Assembly: GCA_029948255.1 (NCBI GenBank)
Contig: JALIZF010001649.1
Coordinates: forward strand, 124,001 to 188,000
Source: Telmatactis stephensoni
Lineage: Eukaryota; Cnidaria; Anthozoa; Actiniaria; Isophelliidae
Direction: 5' to 3'
Length of the DNA: 64,000 bases
The notes below the pieces were generated by a model. That model made no database searches and was not told where the DNA came from. It was given only the letters and a program-made list of their open reading frames with translations. The position numbers and the translations under genes were made by a program. Below are positions 1-10,830 of the stretch, in pieces. Each line of letters begins with the position of its first letter. The stretch's first letter is position 1.

Positions 1-597
1 TTGCTTTTGGTTATAACAATTATACAAGAAAGAGAACAGTATTTGGTTTGTATCAAAGTACCATGAATTAAATGTTTGATAATAACAAACTTATCAGACC
101 TATCAGGTGCAAAGCAAATTTGACATTGTGTGTATACAGTTTATTTCCCTTACTCCATCGTTAGGCATAGAATTTCAACATCCAATGGTGGTTCAGCCAA
201 TTGCTTACCCTGTCACGATAACATTTTTTTCTCACTCTAATACTGGAGAAAGAGCAGCAATTAAAGAAGTCTGAGCTCAGAATGCACTCTGACTAAGGCT
301 GCGGTCACATTAGAGTTTAAACATGAGTTAAATAAACAGAGTCTGTGTGGTAAGAGAAAAGTGTGTGACCGATTATTAATAACTTTTAAGCTTGCCTGTA
401 ATGCGACCCTAAAACAAATAAAAGTACAAAAGGTCTGAATCTCAGTTCAAGACTAGGTCTTGGGAGGTTAGATACAAGCTATGTTAACACCTTCATGGTG
501 AAATAACATCGTTGACCAATAAACGTGAAGCAGTTTTTTGGCGGGACGTGGATGTAATTTCACAGTTCATGTTTACTTGCACATCGATAAAGGAATC

Positions 598-1575
598 ATG
601 GCTAACAACTATCAGTTCCCTCAAAATCAATTCAGTTCATTCCAACCGCCACCAGTTAATCAATTCGATCCTTATATCTTCAACCACTTGCAACATACAT
701 CTACTTGGAACTCTGGAGGAGCATTTAACTTCATTCCAGACATCGCAGTACGAAATAACCCATCTCCTGGCTGTTCGTCTACTGAAAGCTGTCAAACTGA
801 TCTATTAGAAAGTCAGGGTGACTCAGAGCCTGGAAAAACGCCAAGGTGGTCCAATGAACAAGCAGTCACACTGGTTGAAGAATGGAAAGAAAGAATAGAA
901 AAAGTCGAAAGCCCTCAGAGTAATGAAGCATGGCAAGAGATTGTCGCAGAGGTCAACAAAGTTGGGCGAGTAAAGACAACTCTTAAGCAATGCAGAAATA
1001 AACTAAAAAATCTCAAACAGGCATATAAAGAAGCAAAGGCCAAAAATAAAGAAACAGGACAGTCTCCACAAAGTAGCCCTTTCTATGATGAACTAGACGA
1101 GGTGCTTGGTACTCGAGCTGTGATCACCATGCCAGGAGTCAAGCAAGTTGGGCAGAATTCGAGCGACAACAATCCATCTAATCCTGGGACTCCTGCGTCT
1201 GTTGCCTCAGACGCTGAAGCTGAAGACCTCGACGACGAGAGTGATGATTCAGGGGAGAAAACAGAAACAGAAAGAAAAGGCAAGAAAAACACAGGAAAAG
1301 GAAAGAGAAAAGCAGATGACAATGACGATCCGACTGCAAAGCAAAAGAAAAGACGTGCCAGAGCTAAATCGTCAAGTTTTGCGGACATCACTGAACAGTT
1401 CATTGAAGCCCAGAACAAGCAAATGGAAATGCTTGGCCAATGCCAGGAGCAAACAGAAAATTTGCTTCTTAAACTTGAAATGGACCAGCGCAAAGCCGAT
1501 GAAGAAAATAGACGAAGGGATAGAGAATTTCTATTGAAGATGGCAGAACTACTCACCAAAAATAAGTATTACTGA
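598..1575 (+). CDS. Harbinger-associated Myb/SANT-like DNA-binding protein
   Basis: 325 aa from the ATG at 598, chosen over the upstream in-frame 538 because it begins a Met-Ala reading after a short leader. Residues about 75-160 form a Myb/SANT-like trihelix: WSNEQAVTLVEEWKERIE, then QSNEAWQEIVAEVNKVG, then LKQCRNKLKNLKQAYKEAK. A Ser/Asp/Glu-rich acidic stretch follows (about 195-225), then a Lys/Arg basic cluster that could be a nuclear signal, then a C-terminal coiled-coil-like region rich in Glu, Gln and Lys. In PIF/Harbinger elements the Myb-like partner binds the transposon ends and helps bring the transposase into the nucleus. It lies within the same TIRs as the transposase and is convergent with it. 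No stop or frameshift is seen. Confidence 0.8.
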   Translation: MANNYQFPQNQFSSFQPPPVNQFDPYIFNHLQHTSTWNSGGAFNFIPDIAVRNNPSPGCSSTESCQTDLLESQGDSEPGKTPRWSNEQAVTLVEEWKERIEKVESPQSNEAWQEIVAEVNKVGRVKTTLKQCRNKLKNLKQAYKEAKAKNKETGQSPQSSPFYDELDEVLGTRAVITMPGVKQVGQNSSDNNPSNPGTPASVASDAEAEDLDDESDDSGEKTETERKGKKNTGKGKRKADDNDDPTAKQKKRRARAKSSSFADITEQFIEAQNKQMEMLGQCQEQTENLLLKLEMDQRKADEENRRRDREFLLKMAELLTKNKYY

Positions 1576-1658
1576 AACATTATTCATTCATATATATATA
1601 ATTATATATAATATGTTCCAGTTGTTGATAGGCTCGAAGGGCGATCGTTAGTAGACAT

Positions 1659-1786
1659 GAGTTAATTTTGGGTTTCAAACTACCCTAGGAAGTAAAATTT
1701 TGTAAAAAACTGAATGTGCCTTCATAACTCTGATGATTTTTACAAAATTTTACTTTTTAGGTCAGTTTAAAACCCAAAATTAACTC
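1659..1786. repeat. Inverted repeat inside the Harbinger element
   Basis: The left arm GAGTTAATTTTGGGTTT (1659-1675) is mirrored by AAACCCAAAATTAACTC (1770-1786). A second inner pair, AGTAAAATTTTGTAAAA and TTTTACAAAATTTTACT, extends the stem. The result is an imperfect hairpin of about 128 bp, 84 bp after the Myb gene stop. It could be a nested small MITE or a hairpin acting at the 3' end of the mRNA. Confidence 0.7.
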
Positions 1787-2780
1787 AGTTGTTAATTGAT
1801 GTATTTTGCCATTTTTGGCCTATTTCCATTAATTTTCTTATATTAATTTCCATTATTTTTTTATATTGTATTCTTATATGTATTTTCAATAATTGATATT
1901 AATCAAACCGCCAATGGCGGATATAACTCTTGGATGGAAATATATTTGCAGAGCAGAAGTCAATGAAGCATTGAGAGCTGAATGTTTTTACCCATTTAGT
2001 ATATTTTTTTACTTTCATGAAGTGCATTTTGTGTAATCCTTAGCCTTTAGTAGCAATTTCATAACTCAGGATTTGCTTTGATATGGAGCGTTACATCAGA
2101 CTCACTGTAGCGTGCATGACGGCCAAAACTTGAAATCATTGCTGAAGACGTATGATAAACTGATAAATACTAGACACTTTTTGGAGTGAAATTAGTTTCC
2201 TGTATTGCGTGATGTTGCATCAGACTCATTGTACGTTGCATTACGGTCAAAGACGCCGCATTGTCTACCGTACGACACTTTAGATCAAACGAATGATATA
2301 CAATTCATTACATACAATGTATATAAATCTCTCATTTTATCAGTATCTGAGGTATTTGTTACAATTTGCATCTCAAAGTCCACAGTCATTCAATTACACT
2401 ATAGATTTTACAAAAATTGTAAATTAGATCCACTGAGTTATTTTGGCCAAGTTACACAAGTTTTGCCTAATAGCTACAACTACAGTAGCTGACTCGTCAA
2501 AGGTCATGCTGAATAAAATGAAACATGTTTGCATTTTGATCAAATAATAATAATATAAAGACTGAAAGTCGAGTTAGATCAGTGCCGTTTCGTTTCCTGC
2601 TTATTTCAACATTCTCTCTTGTGCTGATAGAGTACAAACACGAACTAGCGGCTCGACTCACGGCCAGTTTCAGGCTATGTTTCAGGCGGCAATTCGTACT
2701 CAAAATGTTTTCGTTTGCTCTTTATTTTAACATTTACTCGTGTGCTGATAAAGTACAAACACCAAAAACTTGGATGACCT

Positions 2781-2908
2781 TGATGTTGGACTGGCTTGCA
2801 GCGACAATTTTGTTGCTTGACAACAGCATAGTTACTTACCAGTCTTTGATGTTGGACTGGCTTGCAGCGACAATTTTGTTGCTTGACGACAGCATAGTTA
2901 CTTACCAG
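2781..2908. repeat. 66-bp tandem duplication (two copies)
   Basis: A unit starting TGATGTTGGACTGGCTTGCA at 2781 is repeated at 2847 with about one difference, ending near 2908. Near-identity implies a recent duplication within the Harbinger interior. Confidence 0.85.
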
Positions 2909-4018
2909 GAGAGCAACGTAAAAAAGTCCACCCAGAAAGGATTTCACTCTAGATGCGATGGAAATTATTCCAAGCAGAGTGGTACAATACAAAATATGTC
3001 AAACAATAAGAAATCTTAGTGAAGTGTGAGCACGAAGTTGTCATGTCCGTCATCTCGGACAATCTTGAAGCCTCCACGATTTAAACTCATGGGAGAGTCA
3101 CGAGTAGAATTTCAACACTCCACCGGATAATGATTAAATACAGACCTTGTTTACAGAAGACGCCTTTTAGATCGTTCAATTCTAAAGCAAGTTTCGTCGT
3201 ACAATCGGCTAAAGAATTCGAGTAAATGTCATCGATCTATCGATGCATATTTGAATAAAACACAGGAGTCCCATATTTCCTTTAATCTGGTACCCAGAGA
3301 TCACATTACTTTCGGCCTGCGGTCAATCACGTCGAGCATGCGCAGTAGCTATAGTGAACACATTTGCAAGTGAGTGACACATTTGCATATTTCGACCCCT
3401 CACTATAACTCCTGGATTTGCAATCCACGAGTTAAAAATCAGGTATCAATACATGTATCCAATATCTAATTAAAAATTATAGCGTTAAAATTTCAAACTA
3501 GGATAAAAACTATTATCATTTATCTGCATGTAACAATTCTTTAAATATTATTAGTGAAAACTGTAACCAAAAGATGAGTTGTATTTAGTATAGGGACGTG
3601 ATTCAATAAATCAGTACTTGGCAATTTGCTGCTTTTCATAATTGAGTTCTTATTCATGAAGAGCTGTGCGTATAGCTTCACTACTAGCTATTTCTAATAG
3701 AAAGTGAAGTGCTGCGAGCAGAAAACAGATGGTGTATCCACGTTAGCAGAACTGTTCCCCTAAAACTTACGAAAGTACACCACTTTCTCTGTTATATCAA
3801 ATGTTTCTTGTCTATCTCCTGTGCGTTGTGTGACGAACACTGCTAGTTGACATTCAATATTGAACTACAAGGAACAAGGATTAGTGTCGGACACACACAG
3901 TTCAAAATATTTAGCACTTTGAGTAAAGCAATTTTTCAAACAATCTCAAACGGCTAGCGTTGGCAATGATTATAAAACTAACTGATTTTAAAAAGCTAGT
4001 TTATTTAGGAAAAGATGT

Positions 4019-4134
4019 GAATCGCTGATCGTATGTATCGCGTGTTCGTCTAGTGACATCCTTGAATCGACTCTCGATGCGGTATGGACTTGAACCGCTG
4101 GTCGTATGTATCGCATGTTCGTCTAGTGACATCC
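4019..4134. repeat. Spaced 43-bp direct duplication
   Basis: Copies at 4019-4061 and 4092-4134 share the core GTATGTATCGCRTGTTCGTC followed by TAGTGACATCC, with a 73-bp period. They lie just past the 3' end of the transposase gene. Confidence 0.75.
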
Positions 4135-4163
4135 ACAGATTACACTGTGTTCCGAATAGGAGG

Positions 4164-5144
4164 CTACTCACTTCGCTCGCAGCAATTAGCTGCTGCCAGG
4201 TTTAGGTGTGGTCTAGCTCTTGCATATTGGCGTTCCAGCATGACTGCACGACGAAGCAAGTCTTGATTATCAAATTGGTCTCCTGATAACTGGCAGAAAT
4301 TGTGCAATATGCAACATGCTAAGATTACTTCAGAAATGCTACAAAACATTGTGTCGAGCCGTTTTAACAGTATGTGCCAGCGAGCTTTGAGGAATCCAAA
4401 ACCTCTTTCAACCACTGAGCGGGATGAGGAAAGCTTTTCGTTGAACCTAAGTTGAACAGGTGTAATATTTGCGGTAATGGGATAGGGTTTCATCATCCAA
4501 GGCAGTAATGGGTAAGCACCATCCCCTAAAAGTAAAGGTCTAATGGCACAGTTATTTTTTAGAACTACAGGTTCTTCCAGGATGTGGTTGTTCTCTGCCC
4601 GTCTAAAGATATCTGTTGATCTGAGCACTCGAGCATCGTGCATGCTACCCGGATATCCAATGGCTACATCTAGGAACATTAAATTTTCCCCTACAACGGC
4701 CTGCAAAATCACGCTGTAGTTGTGCTCCCGGTCAAAATAATCCACACGGTGTTGGACTGGTGCTGTTATAATAATATGGGTCCCATCAATTGCACCAACA
4801 ACCTGAGGTATTTGACATCTTGTAAATTGGTTGAAGCCAGCTATTGCTTTGGATGTTTCTCTCAATGTACTTGGGAATTTGATAAACCTGGCTGAAAATC
4901 TATTCAGAGCTCGACAAAATTCATTTGTGATTTTAACGCAGGTAGATTTTCCTACGTCAAAATGAGCCCCAATTTCTCGATAGCTACTACCACCTCCAAG
5001 CCGCCATAGAGCGATAGCAACACGCTTTGAGACTGGAACGGCTTTTCTCAATCGTGTATTTCCACGTTCCAAATCAGGACCAACTAATGCAACAAGTCGC
5101 TGGAAAGTATCCCTTTTCATGCGAAAGTGTTCTTTCCAGTACAT
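4164..5144 (-). CDS. PIF/Harbinger transposase (HARBI1-like DDE nuclease)
   Basis: 326 aa on the minus strand. The N-terminal half carries a helix-turn-helix-like segment (VAIALWRLGGGSSYREIGAH and VGKSTCVKITNEFCRAL). The C-terminal DDE_Tnp_4-type nuclease shows its acidic triad: first Asp in VVGAIDGTHI, second Asp in LLGDGAYPLLPW, Glu in VVERGFGFLKARW, followed by the conserved ACCILHNFC. The frame stays open upstream to a stop at 5223-5225, and the extra residues (RRFWILPRPEIGWFEVQL) resemble the usual HARBI1 N-terminus. Translation may therefore start in an upstream exon rather than at the Met used here. The gene is intact over this span and convergent with the Myb-like partner. A transposon gene, not host HARBI1, because it sits inside TIRs with a target duplication. 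Confidence 0.88.
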   Translation of the reverse strand: MYWKEHFRMKRDTFQRLVALVGPDLERGNTRLRKAVPVSKRVAIALWRLGGGSSYREIGAHFDVGKSTCVKITNEFCRALNRFSARFIKFPSTLRETSKAIAGFNQFTRCQIPQVVGAIDGTHIIITAPVQHRVDYFDREHNYSVILQAVVGENLMFLDVAIGYPGSMHDARVLRSTDIFRRAENNHILEEPVVLKNNCAIRPLLLGDGAYPLLPWMMKPYPITANITPVQLRFNEKLSSSRSVVERGFGFLKARWHILLKRLDTMFCSISEVILACCILHNFCQLSGDQFDNQDLLRRAVMLERQYARARPHLNLAAANCCERSE

Positions 5145-5425
5145 AGTCTGGTTGGCATTGTTCAGTTGTACTTCGAACCATCCTATTTCAGGCCTTGGTA
5201 AAATCCAGAATCGCCGTGGGGCTCAACCTCCAGTTAATTGTTGGTAACATAACACTAAATATGAAAATGCTGCTGTGCTTTGCAACAAACACTATCTACG
5301 AAAGGCCAGTTGTTGCAGAAGTAATTGAAATATTCGCCTTCTCCTTAAACGTCTCCTTAAAATTTGGTTTTCACAAAATGTTGTGATCGTACACCACAAA
5401 AATATTAACAAAAGAGCAATGTTCA

Positions 5426-5523
5426 TGTTTACTAGCTGTAACTGCTTTGCCGCGAAATCATGTAATGTGATGTGATGTGTTTACTAGCTGTAACTGCTTT
5501 GCCGCGAAATCATGTAATGTGAT
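5426..5523. repeat. 46-bp tandem duplication near the right Harbinger end
   Basis: The unit TGTTTACTAGCTGTAACTGC with the following GCCGCGAAATCATGTAATG occurs at 5426 and again at 5478 (period 52). Subterminal duplications like this are common in Harbinger elements and can serve as binding sites; that role is inferred. Confidence 0.8.
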
Positions 5524-5797
5524 AGAGGGCTCATGTTTATTTAGTGTCAGTTAAATCTTTTGTGTGATTGCTGTGTTCTTAATGGACTATTAAGATTCCC
5601 AAGAACGTATACCAACGAAAGCCAGCTTAAGACAGTCTCACTGTTCAAATGTGACTGCACTCTAAATTACATGAATATCTACTGTTGAACATAGAGTCCA
5701 TAGTCACTGTCAGGAGTGTTTGCAAGACAGCTATGAGAACTGTAAAAATAGATGCTCAATAGACTTTTTCTTGACGAATGACTTTTTTTGGCAACAG

Positions 5798-6330
5798 GAA
5801 GTAAAAAAATGGGCTGACCATCCAAACAATAAACTCTTTGTCAAAGCCGACGGCACTGAAATTGATGACAATGAGACATTATTTGCTCTTGATGAAGGGA
5901 CCATTCTTATCTTGTCCACTAAGTGGCAACCTGCTGTGTGAGATGTAAAGTCTGACACCACTAACATTCCAACTACAAGCTCCACCTCTGACAACACTTC
6001 CAGGATTGACTGCCCAAATGAAAGATGATGCACCCTCAGATCTTGAATTGGACCGCACCTCCGATTGCACTGAACCAGAAACGAAAATGACTCTATGAAA
6101 GATGATGGAGGAGAGGATGACCCTCTGGGGGGATGAAAAGATGCTTTTCAAACGTTAATGAATGTACAATACAAGAATGCAAAACTGAGAGGCATCAAGA
6201 TTTACAGCAAAAACGAAATTCAGAAGGGAAAATCTGATCTAGAGCATAGAAAGTTTTGGAATAATAAAGCAGAAGAAATAGCAAAATACCAAAACTACAA
6301 GTCAGCCAATAAAAATTGTTTGGCCTGACA
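5798..6330 (+). pseudogene. CIDE-N-like coding remnant
   Basis: A good splice acceptor (TTTTTTTGGCAACAG) ends at 5797. The next 47 residues include KLFVKADGTEIDDNETLFAL followed by DEGTILILS, which resembles the CIDE-N/ubiquitin-like pattern (DGT-hydrophobic-DD, then a beta strand). A stop at 5939-5941 ends the frame. Further coding-like text rich in Ser/Thr/Asp, then Lys-rich text to about 6330, is broken by more stops and frame changes. It reads as one exon of a decayed gene, lying 135 bp outside the Harbinger right end. The family assignment is weak and from memory. Confidence 0.35.
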
Positions 6331-6339
6331 AAAATTGGC

Positions 6340-8130
6340 TTTTACAAAAATAGTTCCATTCAGTTGATGTGAATTAATTTCACTCTTTCTCATATCCCAT
6401 GATTTATTACGTACGTAATTCGAAAAAATATTACCTTGAAACATCTTTTTTTAGGCTTAATTCACCATCCTTTACTGAATTTTTTTCTGTTACGTGTCCT
6501 TGAATGTGAAAGTTTTGACATATGACAAAAATTTGGCCTGCTTCTAGGCAGGACGACTGCATCTTTGAACTTTGGTAAGGTTGGACAAACATTGGTAAGA
6601 TTTAAACATGTTGTTTGCATTGGAAAATGGCTCGTGTTGAAAGCTTTTCTTTGCAAAGCAAACATAGATTTGGACAAATTCTAACAGGCCCTAAGTTACT
6701 TTGTTATTTATGAGTTGTTTTGTGGCTGGAAAGAGTGTTACAACTCTTTTCCGGTCACTGATTCTTCTGACAAATCAAGATGCATCAATGAAAATGTGAT
6801 AAAACAATGTTCCAAAAAAGGCACATGATTCAATTGAAGTTTCAGCATTAACTTTATTTCAGTTTTTGTAATAGTTTGTACAGCTATTCTTTTACTGATG
6901 AAGTCGGATGTGAGAGGCTAAAATTAAAATACCCAGTGGCAATTCCTGACCACACAACTTAGGTCATTTATAAATTACCTCCCGCGTTTGAAATTTCTGG
7001 AGAAAGAGCATTTTTAGAATCACTATTGAATAGTTAGACAATGGGTTTTTGAATCGGCCCTTCTTGTTAGAGTAAGATGATTGCTGCTCTGTGATGTGAC
7101 CTTTTAACACCTTGGTACACATATATTTATTTATGTTTTAGTCATCGACTTTTCTTTGAAGCAACAGTTTGCCAAAGACAATAAGGCAATTTAAGCTACA
7201 GCAAATGATATATTAGTATAGAACTGAACAATATTGAAATTTCATCCAGTTTAACGGCAGTAAAGAGTTAGAAATTGATCTCTGTCATATGACCCATGGT
7301 TCCCTGAAGTAGGCTGACATTCTAGCCTATGTAGTGGGCCATTACACTGCATGTTTTTATTTGGATATTTTGAAGAAGATTTTCTAGTAGATTCTAGTAT
7401 CTATAACTGAACGATTTCCATTACTTCAAGTCTTTGATGCTTGAATGGCTGTTATCATGTTAGTGCTAATATTTGACTGTATATTTTTCAAGCCATTTGT
7501 CTGTTATTTGAACTTTTAGGCAGGATCGATGTGTAACGGCCAACATATGAACAGATAAAGGCTTTTTCTTTTAACATTCTATCTTCTTTACTTTATTTAC
7601 TATATTGTTCATAAAAAAGATCAGAGATCAAGACTTTTGGAAATAATGACAGTAGTTCTCTGAATACAATTGCTTCTCAGCCTAAATCCCGTGTGGAATT
7701 TTGCAACAGATAGTAAGGTGTTGTTTTGAATAAATTAACAAACCATGAGGGCTTTAGCTTGGCAGCTCAAACGTCGACTTTGATGTAGTTGCTTACTTTT
7801 GAAGCTTACTGAATTATACCTAGTGCTGCAAACACAACGACACTTGGCAACCAGTATGTTAACATCTTGTTCTCTCCCATACCTAGAACATTTCACGATA
7901 CAATTCGACAAAATTTGTAGAAGTCGAAGGAATACAAATTCGCAACGTTCACCTTGTGGTCGCAAAAAATACTCCCCAAGTTTGCTTGAGGATAACATTA
8001 GCGTTTAGCTTCTCATCTCTCCATTTTTTTTTTTTCACAAGTTACAGTAGGTATGTCTTTCTTACAGCAGATATAATTCTCGCTGTTTTTGAAATTTTGT
8101 TGAGATTTTGGCGGTAGTTTTGACTACATA
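6340..8130. other. Intergenic, no gene seen
   Basis: AT-rich sequence with only short, low-complexity open frames on both strands. I see no conserved protein, RNA gene or clear inverted repeat. Confidence 0.6.
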
Positions 8131-8133
8131 ATA

Positions 8134-8180
8134 GAGACTTTAACCACCAACGATGAGAACGGCAACGAGAATGTCACCGT
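8134..8180 (+). repeat. Left terminal inverted repeat of a composite DNA element
   Basis: Begins AGAGACTTTAACCACCAACG and continues GAGAACGGCAACGAGAA. Its inverted partner lies at 16911-16957, with about 36 of 42 positions matching. Both are flanked by AAT (8131-8133 and 16958-16960). It lies 107 bp before the decayed transposase gene that starts at 8287. Confidence 0.75.
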
Positions 8181-8286
8181 GTGAAAAGGGACTGGGGAGA
8201 GAATGCCGTTGTGGTGGGAATTTTAAGAAATTAAGCGCGCCGCCAAAGACAGTGAACGCCGGCTTGCATTTTATCTTTTAATTAAA

Positions 8287-9681
8287 ATGTCCTCTTTGAA
8301 AGAAGTTTGCAATCAGCTTTTGATAAGTCACGATGAAGGTTTGATAAATGACAAAGAACTGCTGCTGTTGTATAATCTAAATAATTCAGATAATCTCGAT
8401 CTTCCATACGATTTATACCCTAGTTTCAACTTCGATGACTTGGAAGACGACGAATGTCTCTCAGAATTTCGTTTCCATAAAACCAACTTGCCACTTCTTG
8501 CTGAAGTTTTGGGAATTCCAGATGTTGTAGAATGTTATCAAAGAAGCACTTGTGATGGGTTGGAAGCCCTTTGTATTCTTCTGAAGAGCTATACTTATCC
8601 TTGTCGATACTCAGACATGATAGCTCAGTTTGCTAGACCTGTTCCAGTCTTATGCATGATTAACAACTTTATGATAGACTATATCTTTGACACTCATAGT
8701 CCCAAAGTAATGCAGTGGAATGACGACATACTTAATCCTCATTTACTGAATGTGTACTGTTAATGCTATCTCAGCTAAAGGGTCCCCTTTAGACAATTGT
8801 TTTGGTTTTATAGATGGGACTGTTAGACTGATAAATAGACCTGGCCAAAATCAATGCGTTGTCTATAATGGCCATAAAAGAATCCATGCCATAAAATTCC
8901 AGTCCTTGGCTTTACCTAATGGAATGATTGGAAACTTATTTGGACCAGTAGGTAATTTAATATAAAGAAAAGGTACTCTTTTTTTCATTCTTATTACTTT
9001 CATTCTTTTAATTTGTACTGTACTTTCATTTTCCCTTCTCTTCTTTTTGTTCAGGGTTTGTTTTTTTTTTGGTATTTTAATTCTTTTCTTTCAGAGAATT
9101 TATTTTATACCTTGATTTTCTTTTTTCTCCCTCTTTTCCTATAGTACATAGAGTGGAATATAAAATGGAGGTTTTCTGCTTCATATCAACTGACTTCAGC
9201 TTCTACCCCAGTGAAATCAGCAACATCCCTAACACTTTTGCTTGTTTGCCTTTTTATCTTAGAGGGACGAAGGCATGATGCTGGAATGCTAGCAGATTCA
9301 AATCTTCTTCAAGACCTACAACAACATGCTTACACGCCTGGACCCATGGCTCGTCCTCTTTGCATTTATGGAGATCCAGCATATCCCTTAAGAATTCACC
9401 TTCAAGCTCCTTTTAGGGGCAGAGTACTCACCCCATAGATGCAGAATTTCAATAGATCAATGAGCTCCCTTAGAGTTAGTGTTGAATGGTTATTTGGTGA
9501 TATATCCAATTATTTAAAGTTTGTTGATTATAAAAAGAATCTAAAAATTGGTCTTTCTTCAGTAGGAAAGATGTATATTGTCTGTGCATTACTTAGGAAT
9601 GCATTAACCTGCCTGTATGGTAATACCACCTCAAACGTCTTTGGACTTGATCCCCCTAGTCTGCAAAATTACTTTGCTTGA
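8287..9681 (+). pseudogene. Decayed PIF/Harbinger-like transposase with a retained intron
   Basis: A second DDE transposase lineage, unlike the one at 4.1-5.1 kb. Exon 1 (8287-8951) carries the N-terminal region (AQFARPVPVL and similar) and the first Asp in CFGFIDGTVR. Exon 2 (9263-9681) carries EGRRHDAGML, the second Asp in CIYGDPAYPL and the Glu in VSVEWLFGD. An intron at 8952-9262 (donor G|GTAATT, acceptor TTATCTTAG|A) joins GPV to EGRR in frame. Two lesions kill it: a one-base frameshift near 8755-8765, after LLNVY, and an in-frame TAG at 9436-9438 between RVLTP and MQNFNRS. The remaining frame is well preserved, so inactivation is fairly recent. Not host-domesticated as far as visible. 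Confidence 0.8.
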
Positions 9682-10043
9682 ACCCTAAGTAATCAGTAAA
9701 CTGGGTAATGTATAAACTGCTTAAACTATTACAAGCAAGAGTTGAGATTTTGTATCAACATTTAATGAAAACATGCACATAACTGTGCAGTTAGAAAACT
9801 CTGTACATCTTAGAAAAAGATTAAACAGCTGCTGTAAAAATTTGACAGCACTTACAAATAATTATTAAAAGATCAAGTTTAAATTAACAAAATAATTTTT
9901 TCAAAAAAATTATAGATTGTAGTTGAAATTGAAAATTTTAATGCAACAGTCCCAAAGGAAAATTTTCAATCTGCACTACAGTCTTTTTTAACGAATATAA
10001 TACACTCCTATGAGTTCAGTATATGAAACTTACAACATATATT
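9682..10043. other. Spacer between convergent transposase and Myb-like remnants
   Basis: AT-rich 360 bp between the 3' ends of the two convergent pseudogenes. A pair of A/T-rich runs around 9890-9990 is partly complementary (AATTTTC/GAAAATT). Nothing else is seen. Confidence 0.5.
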
Positions 10044-10830
10044 TTACTTCGTTTTGGCTAGCTCTTGCAGCAATTGAAACATGGCCTGACTTTGTTGTTG
10101 TTGCTGGTGAATTAAGGATGTCTGCATTTGAGTGAGCTGTTGTAATTGCTGTTGCTGCTGTTGTTGGAAGTTAATGTTTGCTGTTGCTCTTGCTGACGAA
10201 CCAATTGCTCTGCCATTTCTTTCTGCTGCTTTTGCTGACTGGCTAATTGTTGTTTTTTCAGCTCTAACTCCTCATGTCTTATTTGAAACTCCTTTTCAGA
10301 CTTCTCTTGTAGATATGCAATAGTTTCGCCTCCGGTCCTCCTTCCACGTCTTTGTGGCTTGCAGTTGCTGTCAGCAACTGTATCACCGTCATCAGCAAGT
10401 ATTCTTTTTCTTGTTTGTCCCACTTTCTCTAAAGCTTTAGCTCTCATATCTTCGACCTCCTTTTGCTCCTTTTCTATTTCATCTCTTCTTTCTTAAGACA
10501 TAGCTTGATCTCTGTCAGATGCATCAGATTTCTCACATATCTCCTCTAATGCAACATCTAACTCTGAGGGCTCATCAACAGCTATTCCAGAGGCTTTTTC
10601 TTCATCTGCAATTTTTTCTTGTAATTCTTTATAAGAACTAAATTCACTCAATCTCTCACGGATCTAAGACTGACTGAGAATTCGGGGCTTTCAACAGCAT
10701 TGAGGTTTATACGAGCTACTTCTTCCTACAGCTTTGCTCTTTCCCTGCTTCCTTTTTGTTCTTTAAAAGGATTTACCGTTAGTTCTTCTCTTACAAGAAG
10801 AATATCGTGTTCAGTCGTCCAGGTCCGCAT
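10044..10830 (-). pseudogene. Decayed Myb-like/Gln-rich partner of the second Harbinger
   Basis: Read on minus from ATG at 10830: RTWTTEHDILLVREEL opens a Myb/SANT-like domain. Further on come AKALEKVGQTRKR and RRGRRTGGETIAYLQEKSEK, then a long Gln/Glu coiled coil and a C-terminal FQLLQELAKTK ending at TAA (10044-10046). A TAG replaces the expected Trp early in the Myb domain, and more stops (one before ERRDEIEKEQ) and a frame change near 10130 interrupt it. A plausible acceptor just upstream of 10830 suggests the real gene had a 5' exon. It is convergent with the transposase at 8287-9681, the usual arrangement for the family. Confidence 0.7.

Larger units (their letters stand above)
1576..4163. 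other. Non-coding interior of the Harbinger element
   Basis: This 2.6 kb stretch between the two transposon genes shows no recognisable protein. Short open frames at 2205-2492 and 2582-3019 overlap tandem duplications and look random. It contains a 128-bp inverted repeat (1659-1786), a 66-bp tandem duplication (2781-2908) and a spaced 43-bp duplication (4019-4134). Confidence 0.6.
297..5662. mobile_element. PIF/Harbinger DNA transposon, 5.4 kb, with TIRs and TAA target duplication
   Basis: The left end begins GGCTGCGGTCACATTAGAG at 297. The reverse complement of the right end (finishing at 5662) is GAGTGCAGTCACATTTGAA, a 14/19 match. Both ends abut TAA (294-296 and 5663-5665), the 3-bp TWA-type duplication typical of PIF/Harbinger. 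Inside are the two expected genes in convergent orientation: a Myb/SANT-like protein on plus (598-1575) and a DDE transposase on minus (4164-5144). Neither reading frame is broken, so the copy may be young or recently active. The 2.6 kb between the genes is non-coding and holds several tandem duplications. The boundaries are read from sequence; the family name rests on gene content and target duplication. Confidence 0.85.

Noticed and set aside
538..597. Earlier start for the Harbinger Myb-like gene at 538
   Set aside because: The added 20 residues have no conservation signal and the first codon there is not ATG. The ATG at 598 is better.
2205..3019. Possible third gene in the Harbinger interior
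   Set aside because: The frames span tandem duplications, lack conserved motifs and are not needed in a PIF/Harbinger element.
8952..9262. Transposon insertion disrupting the second Harbinger transposase
   Set aside because: The segment has consensus splice ends and its removal restores the conserved frame, so it is better called an intron.
10132..10323. Cys/Leu-rich plus-strand open frame
   Set aside because: Shadow of the Gln-rich minus-strand Myb-like pseudogene: CAG/CAA codons read in antisense.
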